A stretch of DNA of 64,000 nucleotides from Ruminococcus sp. (GCA_013911065.1 JACERV010000004.1:62001-126000), one strand, 5' to 3'. Positions 27,598 through 35,625 are shown, numbered from the stretch's first letter. Notes: generated by a model from the sequence alone, not told the origin. A program made the numbers and translations.

Positions 27598-27748
27598 AAG
27601 AGTTTGCTTTGCAAACTCTTGCGCCTGCGGCGGTCGCATAGCGGCATCTCCCGCTTACGCCGCAGTGTGCATCCCCCGGAGGGTTTTTGTCATAGGAAAT
27701 GCAGTTTCCTATGACAAAATAATAGCATTCCGGATATCGGAATGCTAC
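27598..27748. repeat. Composite array of four hairpins between the pseudo-ATPase and RbsA genes
   Basis: Four palindromes in 151 bases: AAGAGTTTGC with GCAAACTCTT (27598-27620, 3-nt loop); CTGCGGCG with CGCCGCAG (27625-27665); a 15-bp stem TTTTGTCATAGGAAA (27685-27699) with its complement at 27705-27719; and TAGCATTCCG with CGGAATGCTA (27723-27747). GC content jumps in the second hairpin. It may be a mobile or REP-like intergenic element, or a processing and attenuation region in the mRNA. Confidence 0.75.
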
Positions 27749-27787
27749 GGGGGCATCTTTGGAATGTAGGGGGCATTCTTCACTTCT

Positions 27788-29245
27788 TTATATATCCAGC
27801 TGGATATCCGAAAATTCTTCGGGAAGAAATTCTTTCTTTTTATAACCCTCCTCAATAAGAATGAACTTATCCGCTATGTGCAAATTATCAGATATTGTAA
27901 ATGCCAGAATAATCACCGCTATTTCCTTTTGTTTTAACATTCTAATCAGTTCTATAATATGAAATCTTAAATACATATCTGCATCAGTGAATGGCTGGGC
28001 AATAAACACCACCTTGGGATTTTGAAGCAATATCCGGTAATAAACCAAATTATATAAATCCGTCTTGCCAAGCTTATTCAGATTTGTTTCATACAAAGCT
28101 TTACCCAGTTCTTTATAGTATTCCTTCTGTATACTTGCTTTTAATTTACCTGATATATAGACTGTTTTCTTTCTATTGTCCAAAAATGTACAAAAATTAT
28201 CAATAAAGCTTAAGTTATGATACATGTTGTTTTTTATCGGATTCTCATCTATAACCCCAATCTGATGTTTCCAGCTCTTTTTCTCAATTTTCTTTCGCAC
28301 TCCCTCTGTCTCAACATATATCTCTCCGGTGTTCATCTTGTTTTCTCCAATGAGACAGCTGATTACATCCTGCTGTACCTTATTGCTTCTGTCATATAAA
28401 ACAACACATGTTCCTTTTTGAACCTCAAAGGTAATATCTTTCAAATACTCTGTAGTGATACCTTTGAACAAAATTTTACCTTCCGCACAGCTTCTCTTCA
28501 AAGAGGTTTCCGTTTTGTCCATTGAAATCGTATACGGAAGTATGTTCTGCTCAAACAATTCATCTTTCTCAAATACTTTAATAATACTGCCGTTTTTCAT
28601 AAGCGCTACCCTGTCTGATATTGGAAACACTTCTTCATGGTGGTTTCCAATATAAAGAACCCCATAGCCATTTAATACCAGCCGCTTCAGAAACAGCTTA
28701 AATGCCTTAAGATCTTTTTCGCTCAGTTCACTGCTTATATTATTGATAACAATCACTTTAATTCCCTGAACAACTGCTTTAATAATTTCTACAACGCATC
28801 TTTGATATTCTGTCAGCTGGTCACCAAAATCATAGGGATTGATTTCTATATCAATTTCAGATTCTTCCAGCAGCCGGTAAAACTGCTGTGCCAAAACTTT
28901 AGAATTTATTATATATTTTCTAAATCCTCTTTTCAGTACAAATACATTATCCAAAACATTTAAATGATCTATCAGTTTGCTTTTCTGGGATAATATATAA
29001 ACTTTATTAAACGTATTATCACTATATTTATAGCTGTTTACCAGCATCTCTTTAAAATATATTCTGCCGAATCTAATACTGCTGTTCTGATATAGAATTT
29101 CAAGCAGCTTCTCTTTTCCATGCTCATCAACAGCTATCAGCCCCAGTATTTCCCCTGCAAATAAATGCAGGTTAAAATTATTCAGATTCGTTTTTGTAAC
29201 ATCACTTGTAATAACATTCTCTAGTCTGATTATCTCATTTCTCAT
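27788..29245 (-). CDS. Degenerate RbsA-like double ABC protein, predicted non-hydrolytic
   Basis: 485 residues with the overall two-domain length and order of RbsA/MglA ATPases, but none of the catalytic motifs. In domain 1 the Walker A position reads 'GLIAVDEHGKEKLLEIL' (no GxGKS/T), the signature is lost, and the Walker B position reads 'VIVINNISSELSEKD' (no catalytic Asp-Glu). In domain 2 the Walker A position reads 'VVLYDRSNKVQQDVISCL', the signature is 'NKLGKTDLYNLVYY', and Walker B is 'VVFIAQPFTDAD'. The H-loops are also absent ('LYIGNHHEEV'). It has no frameshift and is translated four bases after the kinase gene, so it is maintained. I infer a regulatory or scaffolding role, such as linking the sugar transporter to the two-component system. 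Confidence 0.88.
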   Translation of the reverse strand: MRNEIIRLENVITSDVTKTNLNNFNLHLFAGEILGLIAVDEHGKEKLLEILYQNSSIRFGRIYFKEMLVNSYKYSDNTFNKVYILSQKSKLIDHLNVLDNVFVLKRGFRKYIINSKVLAQQFYRLLEESEIDIEINPYDFGDQLTEYQRCVVEIIKAVVQGIKVIVINNISSELSEKDLKAFKLFLKRLVLNGYGVLYIGNHHEEVFPISDRVALMKNGSIIKVFEKDELFEQNILPYTISMDKTETSLKRSCAEGKILFKGITTEYLKDITFEVQKGTCVVLYDRSNKVQQDVISCLIGENKMNTGEIYVETEGVRKKIEKKSWKHQIGVIDENPIKNNMYHNLSFIDNFCTFLDNRKKTVYISGKLKASIQKEYYKELGKALYETNLNKLGKTDLYNLVYYRILLQNPKVVFIAQPFTDADMYLRFHIIELIRMLKQKEIAVIILAFTISDNLHIADKFILIEEGYKKKEFLPEEFSDIQLDI

Positions 29246-29249
29246 ATTA

Positions 29250-30251
29250 TCACTCTTTTATAACGGGAAGCACAATCTGTACATCCGTTCCGACATTCCT
29301 CAGGCTCTGAATAAAGATACCATACTCTTCTCCATATAACAGCTTAATTCTGTTATTGACATTTAATATAGCAATACCACCTTTTTTTTGTTTTGATTCC
29401 GTAATATCTTCCAAAGAATTTGTCAGCAGCTTTGTATTCAGTTCTTCCAGCGTTTCTTTCTCTATGCCCATTCCATCATCAGAAATTTTTATTAATAGTC
29501 TTTTCGCAGTATAATTCACCTGAATTTTTAAAGTTCCCTGCCCAAGTTTATTTTCAATTCCATGGTAAACTGCATTTTCTACAATAGGCTGCAGAATAAG
29601 CTTGGGTAACTTAAAACTCAAAACGGACAAATCATCCCCATATTCTATCTTCAACTGCAGCTTTTCACCAAAGCGGTACTTCTGAATAATGTAATAGTTT
29701 TCCACATTTGCCAGCTCATCTTCAAGTGTAACCATTTTGTCAATATTTGATATCGTATATCGGAAAAATGTAGCAAGGGCTTCAGCCATATTTGCCACAC
29801 GGTCCATATCAGAACACAGCGCCTCACTTCTGATTCCTTCCAGAGTATTATATAGAAAATGTGGGTTGATTTGATTTTGCAATGCAAGATACTGTGCCTG
29901 TTTCTTTGACAAATTTAATATTTTCGTTTTGTCCAGCTTCTCGCTCTGACATTTATACACTGCATCAATCATATCTGAAATCATCACATTTTTTTCATAC
30001 TCTTCTTCTGTAATGTATCCTTCGATATACAGTTGGCAAATTTTCTCTATTTTCTTATTGCGCCGGTAGACTAAAAAGTATCCTGTATATGCCGCTAAAA
30101 CAGCACCTGCCGCTCCCACCGCCAGGAACACATAATATTTATGCTCATTGACACTAATAAATAACAGCATCAGCAGCAGAAATATGTATATAATCCCCAA
30201 TATGTATATCCATATTTTTATAGCTTTTGAAATAGAATATCTATGCTTCAT
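29250..30251 (-). CDS. Sensor histidine kinase (LytS/YesM type) of the sugar operon
   Basis: 333 residues. The N-terminus carries two membrane segments (about residues 13-33 and 40-60) with no large extracellular domain, so a partner protein is likely to supply the signal. The kinase has H-box 'INPHFLYNTLEGIRSEAL', N-box 'LQPIVENAVYHGIENKLG', and G-box 'ISDDGMGIEKET'. Its stop codon is four bases from the pseudo-RbsA start; the response regulator at 30281-31894 lies 29 bases upstream. With its small sensor region it may detect transporter state or a binding protein. Confidence 0.9.
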   Translation of the reverse strand: MKHRYSISKAIKIWIYILGIIYIFLLLMLLFISVNEHKYYVFLAVGAAGAVLAAYTGYFLVYRRNKKIEKICQLYIEGYITEEEYEKNVMISDMIDAVYKCQSEKLDKTKILNLSKKQAQYLALQNQINPHFLYNTLEGIRSEALCSDMDRVANMAEALATFFRYTISNIDKMVTLEDELANVENYYIIQKYRFGEKLQLKIEYGDDLSVLSFKLPKLILQPIVENAVYHGIENKLGQGTLKIQVNYTAKRLLIKISDDGMGIEKETLEELNTKLLTNSLEDITESKQKKGGIAILNVNNRIKLLYGEEYGIFIQSLRNVGTDVQIVLPVIKE

Positions 30252-30280
30252 TTCTTCCTTCCTATCCTGTAGTTCATCGA

Positions 30281-31894
30281 TTAGGAATATATTTTTCTGT
30301 ATTCATTTGGCTTCAGTCCTGTCACCCTCTTGAAGTTCTTTGTAAAATATTTCACATCACTATATCCAACGGCTTCACATACAGATGATACATTCATATT
30401 CGTTTCTCTCAGCAGCTCTTTTGCATGGCTCATTCTTAAATCTGTCAAATATTCCAGAAATGTCACTCCAGTTTCTTTTTTGAAAAGTGAACTGAAATAC
30501 GCAGAATTAAAACCAACAAAATTACTTACAATTTCCAATGTCAAACTGCGATTGTAATTTTCTTCAATATAGTATTTTGCATCACGTATCGGCTTGTTAT
30601 CAAGCATCTTTTTATCCTGTACCGCCCGGCGCAGAGACCCTAAAATCTTCCTTACCAGAAAAGAAAAGATTTCATTAACATTTCCGATATTATCAATATT
30701 TTTACAGCATTCCTCAAAAAAACTATCCGCATCACTAATCTTAATGTTATTTTTCTGCATTGTAAAAAGATATAGGTTTAAAGCTTCTTTACACATCTGC
30801 ATAATTTCATGTCCTGTGGCATCCTCTTTACCCACAAGAACTGTTTTTAAATATTCAAATGCTGCTTTAATTTGTGTCTCATTCAGATTTTCCAGTGCCG
30901 CACTTAGTTTTTTATTAAACTCATAAAAAACCTGGCTTTCTGCCATAACATTCAACGAAATTTCACGGCCTTCAATCATACGGTTTATACCGATTAAAAT
31001 CCTCTGTTCAGTTGCCCATATTGCAGTTTTTAATGATAAATAAATTTCTTCTAACTTTTCTTTCTTTACTCCCAGACCAAACGTTATCTGGAAATTTTCA
31101 AATATCTCTTTTTGAAGAAGAATATCATTCAGCAGGTTTTGCAGCCCTCTTCTAATTTCTTTATATTGCAGCGGTTCATAATTTAAAATTAAAGTACAAT
31201 AGTTATCATCAAAAAACTTTTCACATTCAAAACATATTTCTCTGATATGCCTGTCAATTCCTTGTGCAAATTTATCCTGAATATATGTACTGCTTTTTTT
31301 AGTACTTTCATCCAAACCGTCAACTTTTATGACAATTGCCTGAAAACTGCCTTCTTTGAAATTAAAATAATATTCTTTGTTTATTTTTTCCAACGTCAGC
31401 TCATCTTTTGTACGGCCCTTTTTATAAAGAACCTCCATAAAAAATGTTGTTCTTACTTTCTCCTGATTACTTTGGATTGTAATTCTATTTCGTTCTTCCT
31501 GAGTTAAGCGATTACATTTTGAAAGATATTCCTTTTTTATATTTTTTAAAACATCATATAGTTCTTTCTTTTTGATTGGCTTAAGCAGATAATCTTTTAC
31601 CCCATATTGAATTGCTTGTTTCGCATAATCAAACTGTTGATAGCCGCTGATAATTACAAAAGCGATGTCATCCGATATTTCCTGTGCCCGTTTAATCAGC
31701 TCCAGCCCGTTATATCCCGGCATCCGTATATCCGAAATTACAATATCAGGCTTAATCTTCTGTATTGCTTCCAATGCCTCTACACCATCATGCACTATAG
31801 CCGATACATTCATATCCAGTTCTTCCCAATTAATCAATTTACAAATTAGCTGACAAACTTTCTCCTCATCATCTGCAATTATTACTTTAATCAA
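30281..31894 (-). CDS. YesN-type response regulator with AraC DNA-binding domain
   Basis: 537 residues. The receiver starts 'IKVIIADDEEKVCQLI' and has the phospho-acceptor in 'PDIVISDIRMPG' and Lys in 'DYLLKPIKKKEL'. A long middle segment (about 150-430) is alpha-helical. The C-terminal AraC domain is complete: 'SLTLEIVSNFVGFNSAYFSS' (first helix-turn-helix) and 'VSSVCEAVGYSDVKYFTKNF' (second). It probably activates the sugar operon in which it is encoded. It is 13 bases downstream of the epimerase-like gene. Confidence 0.93.
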   Translation of the reverse strand: MIKVIIADDEEKVCQLICKLINWEELDMNVSAIVHDGVEALEAIQKIKPDIVISDIRMPGYNGLELIKRAQEISDDIAFVIISGYQQFDYAKQAIQYGVKDYLLKPIKKKELYDVLKNIKKEYLSKCNRLTQEERNRITIQSNQEKVRTTFFMEVLYKKGRTKDELTLEKINKEYYFNFKEGSFQAIVIKVDGLDESTKKSSTYIQDKFAQGIDRHIREICFECEKFFDDNYCTLILNYEPLQYKEIRRGLQNLLNDILLQKEIFENFQITFGLGVKKEKLEEIYLSLKTAIWATEQRILIGINRMIEGREISLNVMAESQVFYEFNKKLSAALENLNETQIKAAFEYLKTVLVGKEDATGHEIMQMCKEALNLYLFTMQKNNIKISDADSFFEECCKNIDNIGNVNEIFSFLVRKILGSLRRAVQDKKMLDNKPIRDAKYYIEENYNRSLTLEIVSNFVGFNSAYFSSLFKKETGVTFLEYLTDLRMSHAKELLRETNMNVSSVCEAVGYSDVKYFTKNFKRVTGLKPNEYRKIYS

Positions 31895-31907
31895 ACCGAA
31901 CCTCCAT

Positions 31908-32786
31908 TTACCCAGTAATTCTTATTTTATAAAAACTACTGTAATATCCTCCCTGTTTCAGACAAATTAGATTTTCCTGTTTTTCCAGTTCTTCAATTAT
32001 TCCTTTTCTTGATGGCAGGGAACTCCATGGCTCCAGGCACACATACGGTGCGTCCGTATTCGGCATATGCCAAATTCCAAGAAAGTCCATCTTCTGGTTT
32101 TCTATTTCTAACGCTTTCTTCCCTTTATCCGACCTCAGACAAATTCTTCTTGGCATATTTCTTAAGATAATAGCGTCATCCCTAAACATATCATGATGCA
32201 GATTTATTTTGTCCTGCTGATCAAATTCAAATTTCCCGTACTTTCCCAACACAAAACAATCCTCTGACATTTCTACTCTTTCAATATTTTCCGGATTTTT
32301 AAACTGAATATAATAATCTTCAAATTTCAGTCCCTTTTCAAAGGGTACATTAAATCCCGGATGTCCGCCAACTCCAAAAAACATCTTTTTGCTGTCTTTA
32401 TTTCTTACACTGTAATGTACTTCCAACTGGTTTTTGCTAAGCTTGTACGTAATGCGCACGTCAAACTTATATGGATACTGCTGAAATGTCATATTGTTAC
32501 TCTTAAGTGAAAATACTATTTTGCTCTTATTCATATATCTCAGAGACAATTCTGAATCCTTCAAAAAACCATGAATCCCCATTTTATATACTTTACCATT
32601 TAGTATATATCGTTCTTGTGTAAGCCTTGCAATATACGGAAACAAGTTTGGCGCTCTGTCTTCCCAGTATTCTGTATCTCCCTGCCATAGATATTCCGTA
32701 TTGTCCTTGTCTTTGATCGACCAAAGCTCTCCTCCTGCCGAATTTATCTTTATACATAATATATCGTTTTCTAATGAATATATCAT
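31908..32786 (-). CDS. Aldose 1-epimerase-family protein (LacX-like)
   Basis: 292 residues with the galactose-mutarotase-like fold: 'LFPYIARL', 'MGIHGFLKDSEL' (His region), 'FGVGGHPGFNVPF' (catalytic His region) and 'CLEPWSSLPS' near the C-terminus with the catalytic Glu. It matches LacX-type members rather than GalM. It probably interconverts the anomers of an incoming sugar. It is the first gene of the operon and lies behind a putative promoter. Confidence 0.87.
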   Translation of the reverse strand: MIYSLENDILCIKINSAGGELWSIKDKDNTEYLWQGDTEYWEDRAPNLFPYIARLTQERYILNGKVYKMGIHGFLKDSELSLRYMNKSKIVFSLKSNNMTFQQYPYKFDVRITYKLSKNQLEVHYSVRNKDSKKMFFGVGGHPGFNVPFEKGLKFEDYYIQFKNPENIERVEMSEDCFVLGKYGKFEFDQQDKINLHHDMFRDDAIILRNMPRRICLRSDKGKKALEIENQKMDFLGIWHMPNTDAPYVCLEPWSSLPSRKGIIEELEKQENLICLKQGGYYSSFYKIRITG

Positions 32787-32827
32787 ATGGGTCTCTTCCT
32801 TTTCCGCCTTTTATAACTATGAGTTCA

Positions 32828-32856
32828 ATTATAACAAATACATATCATATAAACCA
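32828..32856 (-). promoter_or_regulatory. Possible promoter of the sugar operon
   Basis: Minus strand TATAAT (32833-32828) with a weak -35 region (TGGTTT, 17 bp upstream). The weak -35 would fit a promoter dependent on the operon's own AraC-type regulator. The region 32857-32935 shows no further structure. Confidence 0.4.
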
Positions 32857-32935
32857 GTTCTTTACTCAAATTACTACTTATAACGATGATTTCGCATAAA
32901 TTTGCTTTTCCTAAATTATGCCTTATTGAACATTG

Positions 32936-32988
32936 AAAAGTCCCCTGACAGGCGACAGTTCATTTTATCGCCCATAGGAGACTTTTTT
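32936..32988 (-). terminator. Terminator between the acetyltransferase gene and the sugar operon
   Basis: A long imperfect stem: outer AAGTCnCCT with its complement and inner GGCGA with TCGCC. T runs flank both sides (GACTTTT on the minus strand, GACTTTTTT on the plus), so it could act in both directions. Confidence 0.65.
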
Positions 32989-33003
32989 ATTTACAGTGTG
33001 TTT

Positions 33004-33627
33004 TTATCCAAGCTGACCAGGAAGCACCTTCTTTTCTTTAGGTGGAAACTGCTTATCAAATTCCTCAACTTCTGCATCATCTACGAAGTATCCTTCCGGA
33101 TCTTTGTAGGTTCCCACTACTCCATCAAGAAATCCTTCATCAAGCTCCTTTACCATAAAAAATGGTGCATCCTCCTCTCGAGGCATATCCGCATAATACA
33201 CCCCTTTTGATTTGCCGCTGACAAAGCCAAATCTTTTATAATACTCAGGGTTTCCAGTGAGCGCCACTGCACCGCAGCCCATCTCTTTTGCTTTCTGAAG
33301 AGAATGCTTAATGATAATGCTGCCATAGCCCTTTCCCTGGTAATCCGGGAGCACACTGACAGGTCCAAATATCATAATAGGAATAATTCTTCCACCATCA
33401 GTAAAAATAGCCGCTTTACTGTACATGATATGAGCAACTATCTTATCTCCGATCACAAGACAGAAATCCAGCTCTGGTACGAACTCCGCCCTGTCCCTAT
33501 AGGTATGCAGCACATAATGCTCACTGCATCCCGGCCTGTAAGTATTCCAGAATGCTTCTCTGGTAAGGTTCTCTACTTCTCTGTAATCTTTCTTTTCCTC
33601 TAAACGTAATATATAATTGTTGTTCAC
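33004..33627 (-). CDS. GNAT N-acetyltransferase, YhbS-type
   Basis: 207 residues from the GTG at 33627. The alternative ATG at 33642 has no ribosome binding site, while GGAGG lies eight bases before the GTG, so the ATG would in fact be inside the ribosome binding site. The acetyl-CoA motif is 'GPVSVLPDYQGKGYGS' (Q-x-x-G-x-G), and the C-terminal half has 'EMGCGAVALTGNPEYYKRFG', as in YhbS. The substrate is unknown. A 7-bp hairpin (33666-33672 with 33694-33700) lies in its leader. Confidence 0.88.
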   Translation of the reverse strand: MNNNYILRLEEKKDYREVENLTREAFWNTYRPGCSEHYVLHTYRDRAEFVPELDFCLVIGDKIVAHIMYSKAAIFTDGGRIIPIMIFGPVSVLPDYQGKGYGSIIIKHSLQKAKEMGCGAVALTGNPEYYKRFGFVSGKSKGVYYADMPREEDAPFFMVKELDEGFLDGVVGTYKDPEGYFVDDAEVEEFDKQFPPKEKKVLPGQLG

Positions 33628-33665
33628 TTTCTTTTCCTCCATAATTTGATTGATGATTTCTCAAT

Positions 33666-33700
33666 CGGGAGGCTCTCACCTGTTAAATTCAGACCTCCCG
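33666..33700 (-). promoter_or_regulatory. Hairpin in the leader of the acetyltransferase gene
   Basis: CGGGAGG pairs with CCTCCCG across a 21-nt loop, 24 bases before the ATG/GTG start region. It could sequester or present the leader; no known riboswitch pattern fits. The rest of 33701-33823 holds only the repeat segment at 33760-33787. Confidence 0.4.
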
Positions 33701-33823
33701 GCCCGTTACAATCTCCAGTGATTTCTTCATATGGCATTTACCTCATAATGTTTATTGCGATGTTTTCGTGATACTCACACCATAGTCTCGTATGGCTAAA
33801 TTCCCATAAATTTACCATTGCCC

Positions 33824-33852
33824 TTGAATCTCATTAAAATGTATGCTATATT
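33824..33852 (+). promoter_or_regulatory. Promoter of the predicted antitoxin RNA
   Basis: Plus strand TTGAAT (33824-33829), 17 bp, TATATT (33847-33852), with an extended -10 TGC just before it. It points at no plus-strand ORF, which is why an untranslated RNA is inferred. Confidence 0.75.
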
Positions 33853-33858
33853 AATAGC

Positions 33859-33955
33859 AGAAAAGGGAAAGCCAAAAGCGGCCTACCCCAAACAACAATA
33901 ACTGTTATCTACAAACAGCCGTCACTATTGCAGTAGTGGCGGCTATTTTCGTTTG
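33859..33955 (+). ncRNA. Predicted antisense antitoxin RNA (type I system)
   Basis: About 97 bases from the start site expected from the promoter at 33824-33852 to a strong hairpin (AGCCGTCACTA with TAGTGGCGGCT) followed by TTTTCGTTT. It is convergent with the toxin gene and overlaps its 3' end, the arrangement of TxpA/RatA and similar type I pairs. Its 5' part (AAGGGAAAGCCAAAAGCGGC) resembles the 5' part of the predicted toxin mRNA (AAGGGAAACCAAAGC), so the two RNAs start alike and overlap at their 3' ends. Inferred from sequence only. Confidence 0.6.
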
Positions 33956-34035
33956 CCCTTAAATATCTGATAACACAGACCAATAAGAGCAACAATGAGT
34001 ATACAAAACTGAATCATATCAGTATATGTAACCAT
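33943..34035 (-). CDS. Small hydrophobic toxin-like peptide (type I, holin-like toxin family)
   Basis: 30 residues from the ATG at 34035, eight bases after GGAGG; an ATG at 34041 is in frame but abuts the ribosome binding site. The peptide begins 'MVTYTDMIQF', has one hydrophobic segment ('CILIVALIGLCYQIF') and a basic end ('KGKRK'), the pattern of peptides annotated as putative holin-like toxins in Firmicutes. The stop codon lies within the shared hairpin at 33930-33945. The promoter at 34122-34150 and a leader in which the Shine-Dalgarno can pair with an upstream C-rich stretch are typical of type I toxins. Larger in-frame versions from 34131 have no ribosome binding site. Confidence 0.7.
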   Translation of the reverse strand: MVTYTDMIQFCILIVALIGLCYQIFKGKRK

Positions 34036-34121
34036 CGGCATCCCCTCCTCTCTTTCATCTGGAGGGGGAATCCCTCCGATAGAAGAGGATAAGCCGCCCT
34101 GCTTTGGTTTCCCTTGAAGCA

Positions 34122-34150
34122 AGTATAACATACAGTAGTTTTACTTACAA
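34122..34150 (-). promoter_or_regulatory. Promoter of the toxin mRNA
   Basis: Minus strand TTGTAA (34150-34145), 17 bp, TATACT (34127-34122), with an extended -10 TGT. It gives a leader of about 80 bases before the ATG at 34035. Confidence 0.7.
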
Positions 34151-34221
34151 TATACTTTATACTTGAGTTCCGCAGTTTTATCCACAAATCCTTGCTAGAA
34201 TCACGCTTTATATTACATTAC

Positions 34222-35163
34222 TTATAATGTCGCTTTTCCATCGCTTCCCAGGACATTTTTGATTTTATGCGACACCAAAGTCTTTACATTTGCTCTTCCT
34301 GCCTTCAGGTATTCTCTTGGATCAAATGCTCCCGGATTATCATGTAATACTTGTCGTACTCCGGCAGTCATTGCCAGCCGTAAATCCGAATCAATATTAA
34401 TCTTACAAACAGCTGACCGTGCCGCCTGACGCAGCATATCTTCCGGAATACCAATTGCATCTTTCAACTGGCCACCATTTTCCTGAATAATTTTAACATA
34501 CTCTTGCGATACACTGGATGCCCCATGCAATACAATCGGAAAATTGGGAATACGTTTTGTAATCTCATCCAAGATATCAAACCTCAACTGCGGTTTTTGG
34601 CCGGGCTTAAACTTGAATGCACCATGGCTTGTTCCGATAGCGATTGCCAGCGAATCCACTCCAGTACGGCTCACAAACTCTTCTACTTCTCCAGGCTGTG
34701 TGTATTTTGCATCTTCTGCTGATACATTTACATCATCTTCCACGCCTGCTAACTGCCCCAATTCAGCTTCTACCACAACACCCTTGGCATGGGCATACTC
34801 TACTACTTGCTTTGTAATTGCAATATTCTCTTTAAAGCTATGATGTGATGCGTCAATCATTACTGAGGTAAAGCCGCCGTCGATGCAAGACTTACAAGTT
34901 TCAAAATCCGGCCCGTGATCCAAGTGAAGTGCAATAGGTATATCATTTTCCATCAATGCTGCCTCTACCAGCTTTACCAGATAAGAATGCTTTGCATATG
35001 ACCTGGCCCCTTTAGACACCTGCAGGATTAATGGCGATTTCAACTCGCCTGCCGCTTCAGTAATTCCCTGCACAATTTCCATATTATTTACATTAAACGC
35101 ACCAATCGCATACCCACCTTCATACGCCTTTTTAAACATTTCTGTTGTTGTAACTAATGCCAT
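34222..35163 (-). CDS. fba: Class II fructose-bisphosphate aldolase (GatY/KbaY/FbaA-like)
   Basis: 313 residues. Zinc and catalytic blocks are intact: 'IALHLDHGPDFETC', 'EAELGQLAGVEDDV' and 'IVLHGASSVSQEY', with 'IGTSHGAFKF' and 'KINIDSDLRLAMT' as in the zinc-dependent aldolases. It would cleave a fructose-1,6-bisphosphate-type ketose to DHAP plus an aldehyde. The ribosome binding site is AAGGAGG. It is the last gene of a carbohydrate locus with RpiB, a broken phosphofructokinase gene, transketolase and TRAP transporter genes. Other family members at 46621 and 47781 are clearly diverged. Confidence 0.9.
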   Translation of the reverse strand: MALVTTTEMFKKAYEGGYAIGAFNVNNMEIVQGITEAAGELKSPLILQVSKGARSYAKHSYLVKLVEAALMENDIPIALHLDHGPDFETCKSCIDGGFTSVMIDASHHSFKENIAITKQVVEYAHAKGVVVEAELGQLAGVEDDVNVSAEDAKYTQPGEVEEFVSRTGVDSLAIAIGTSHGAFKFKPGQKPQLRFDILDEITKRIPNFPIVLHGASSVSQEYVKIIQENGGQLKDAIGIPEDMLRQAARSAVCKINIDSDLRLAMTAGVRQVLHDNPGAFDPREYLKAGRANVKTLVSHKIKNVLGSDGKATL

Positions 35164-35176
35164 TTGCTCCTCCTTC

Positions 35177-35613
35177 TTAATACAAAATCATTTGTTTTGG
35201 AATTCCATTCACATACTCTTGCTCTACTTCACCTTGTATCAGGGGTTTCAAGTAAGTAAGCATTTTGGGGGTAACATCATTTCCTTCTTCATTAATATAA
35301 TCTGTTGGTACTTTCTTTTCAGCATTGGCAACATTGCAGACCGGCACAGCCTGATATTCTACGATATACGGATTATCCTGCTTTCTGATAATCGAAGCCA
35401 TTACACCGTTATGACCTTCTAACGCATACCGGCATGCATTTTCGCCTAATGTTCTTGACTCACTAATGTCAGTCGCACTAGCGATATGTCCGGCGCATCT
35501 CTGCATCAGGTTGAGTTCAATAGAACGTACTTTGCAGCCGAGACTACTCCTGCCACGGTTGCATTAATTGCTGCCGTTGGACCTCCCGATTGTGCAACTA
35601 ATATATTTTTCAT
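35177..35613 (-). pseudogene. 6-phosphofructokinase pseudogene with internal deletion and frameshift
   Basis: The 5' end (ATG at 35613 behind AGAAAGGAC) encodes the normal phosphofructokinase start ('MKNILVAQSGGPTAAINATV'). After about 27 codons the frame shifts; in the -1 register the downstream frame reads 'KVRSIELNLMQRCAGHIASA', which is the C-terminal third of the same family, then 'ENACRYALEGHNGVMASI' to the end. About 270 residues of the middle (ATP/phosphate and Fru6P sites) are missing and no frame can bridge the joint. An ATG at 35506 lies inside the remnant; calling it a new gene is not warranted. A complete homologue is present at 45441-46631. Confidence 0.9.
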
Positions 35614-35625
35614 ATTTTGTCCTTT

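Noticed and set aside
33943-34131. 62-residue version of the toxin peptide from 34131
   Set aside because: No ribosome binding site at 34131 and its first codons lie right at the -10/start-site region; the 30-residue start has GGAGG at the right distance.
35177-35506. Separate small gene starting at 35506
   Set aside because: Its residues are the C-terminal third of phosphofructokinase, and its start lies inside the remnant without a ribosome binding site.
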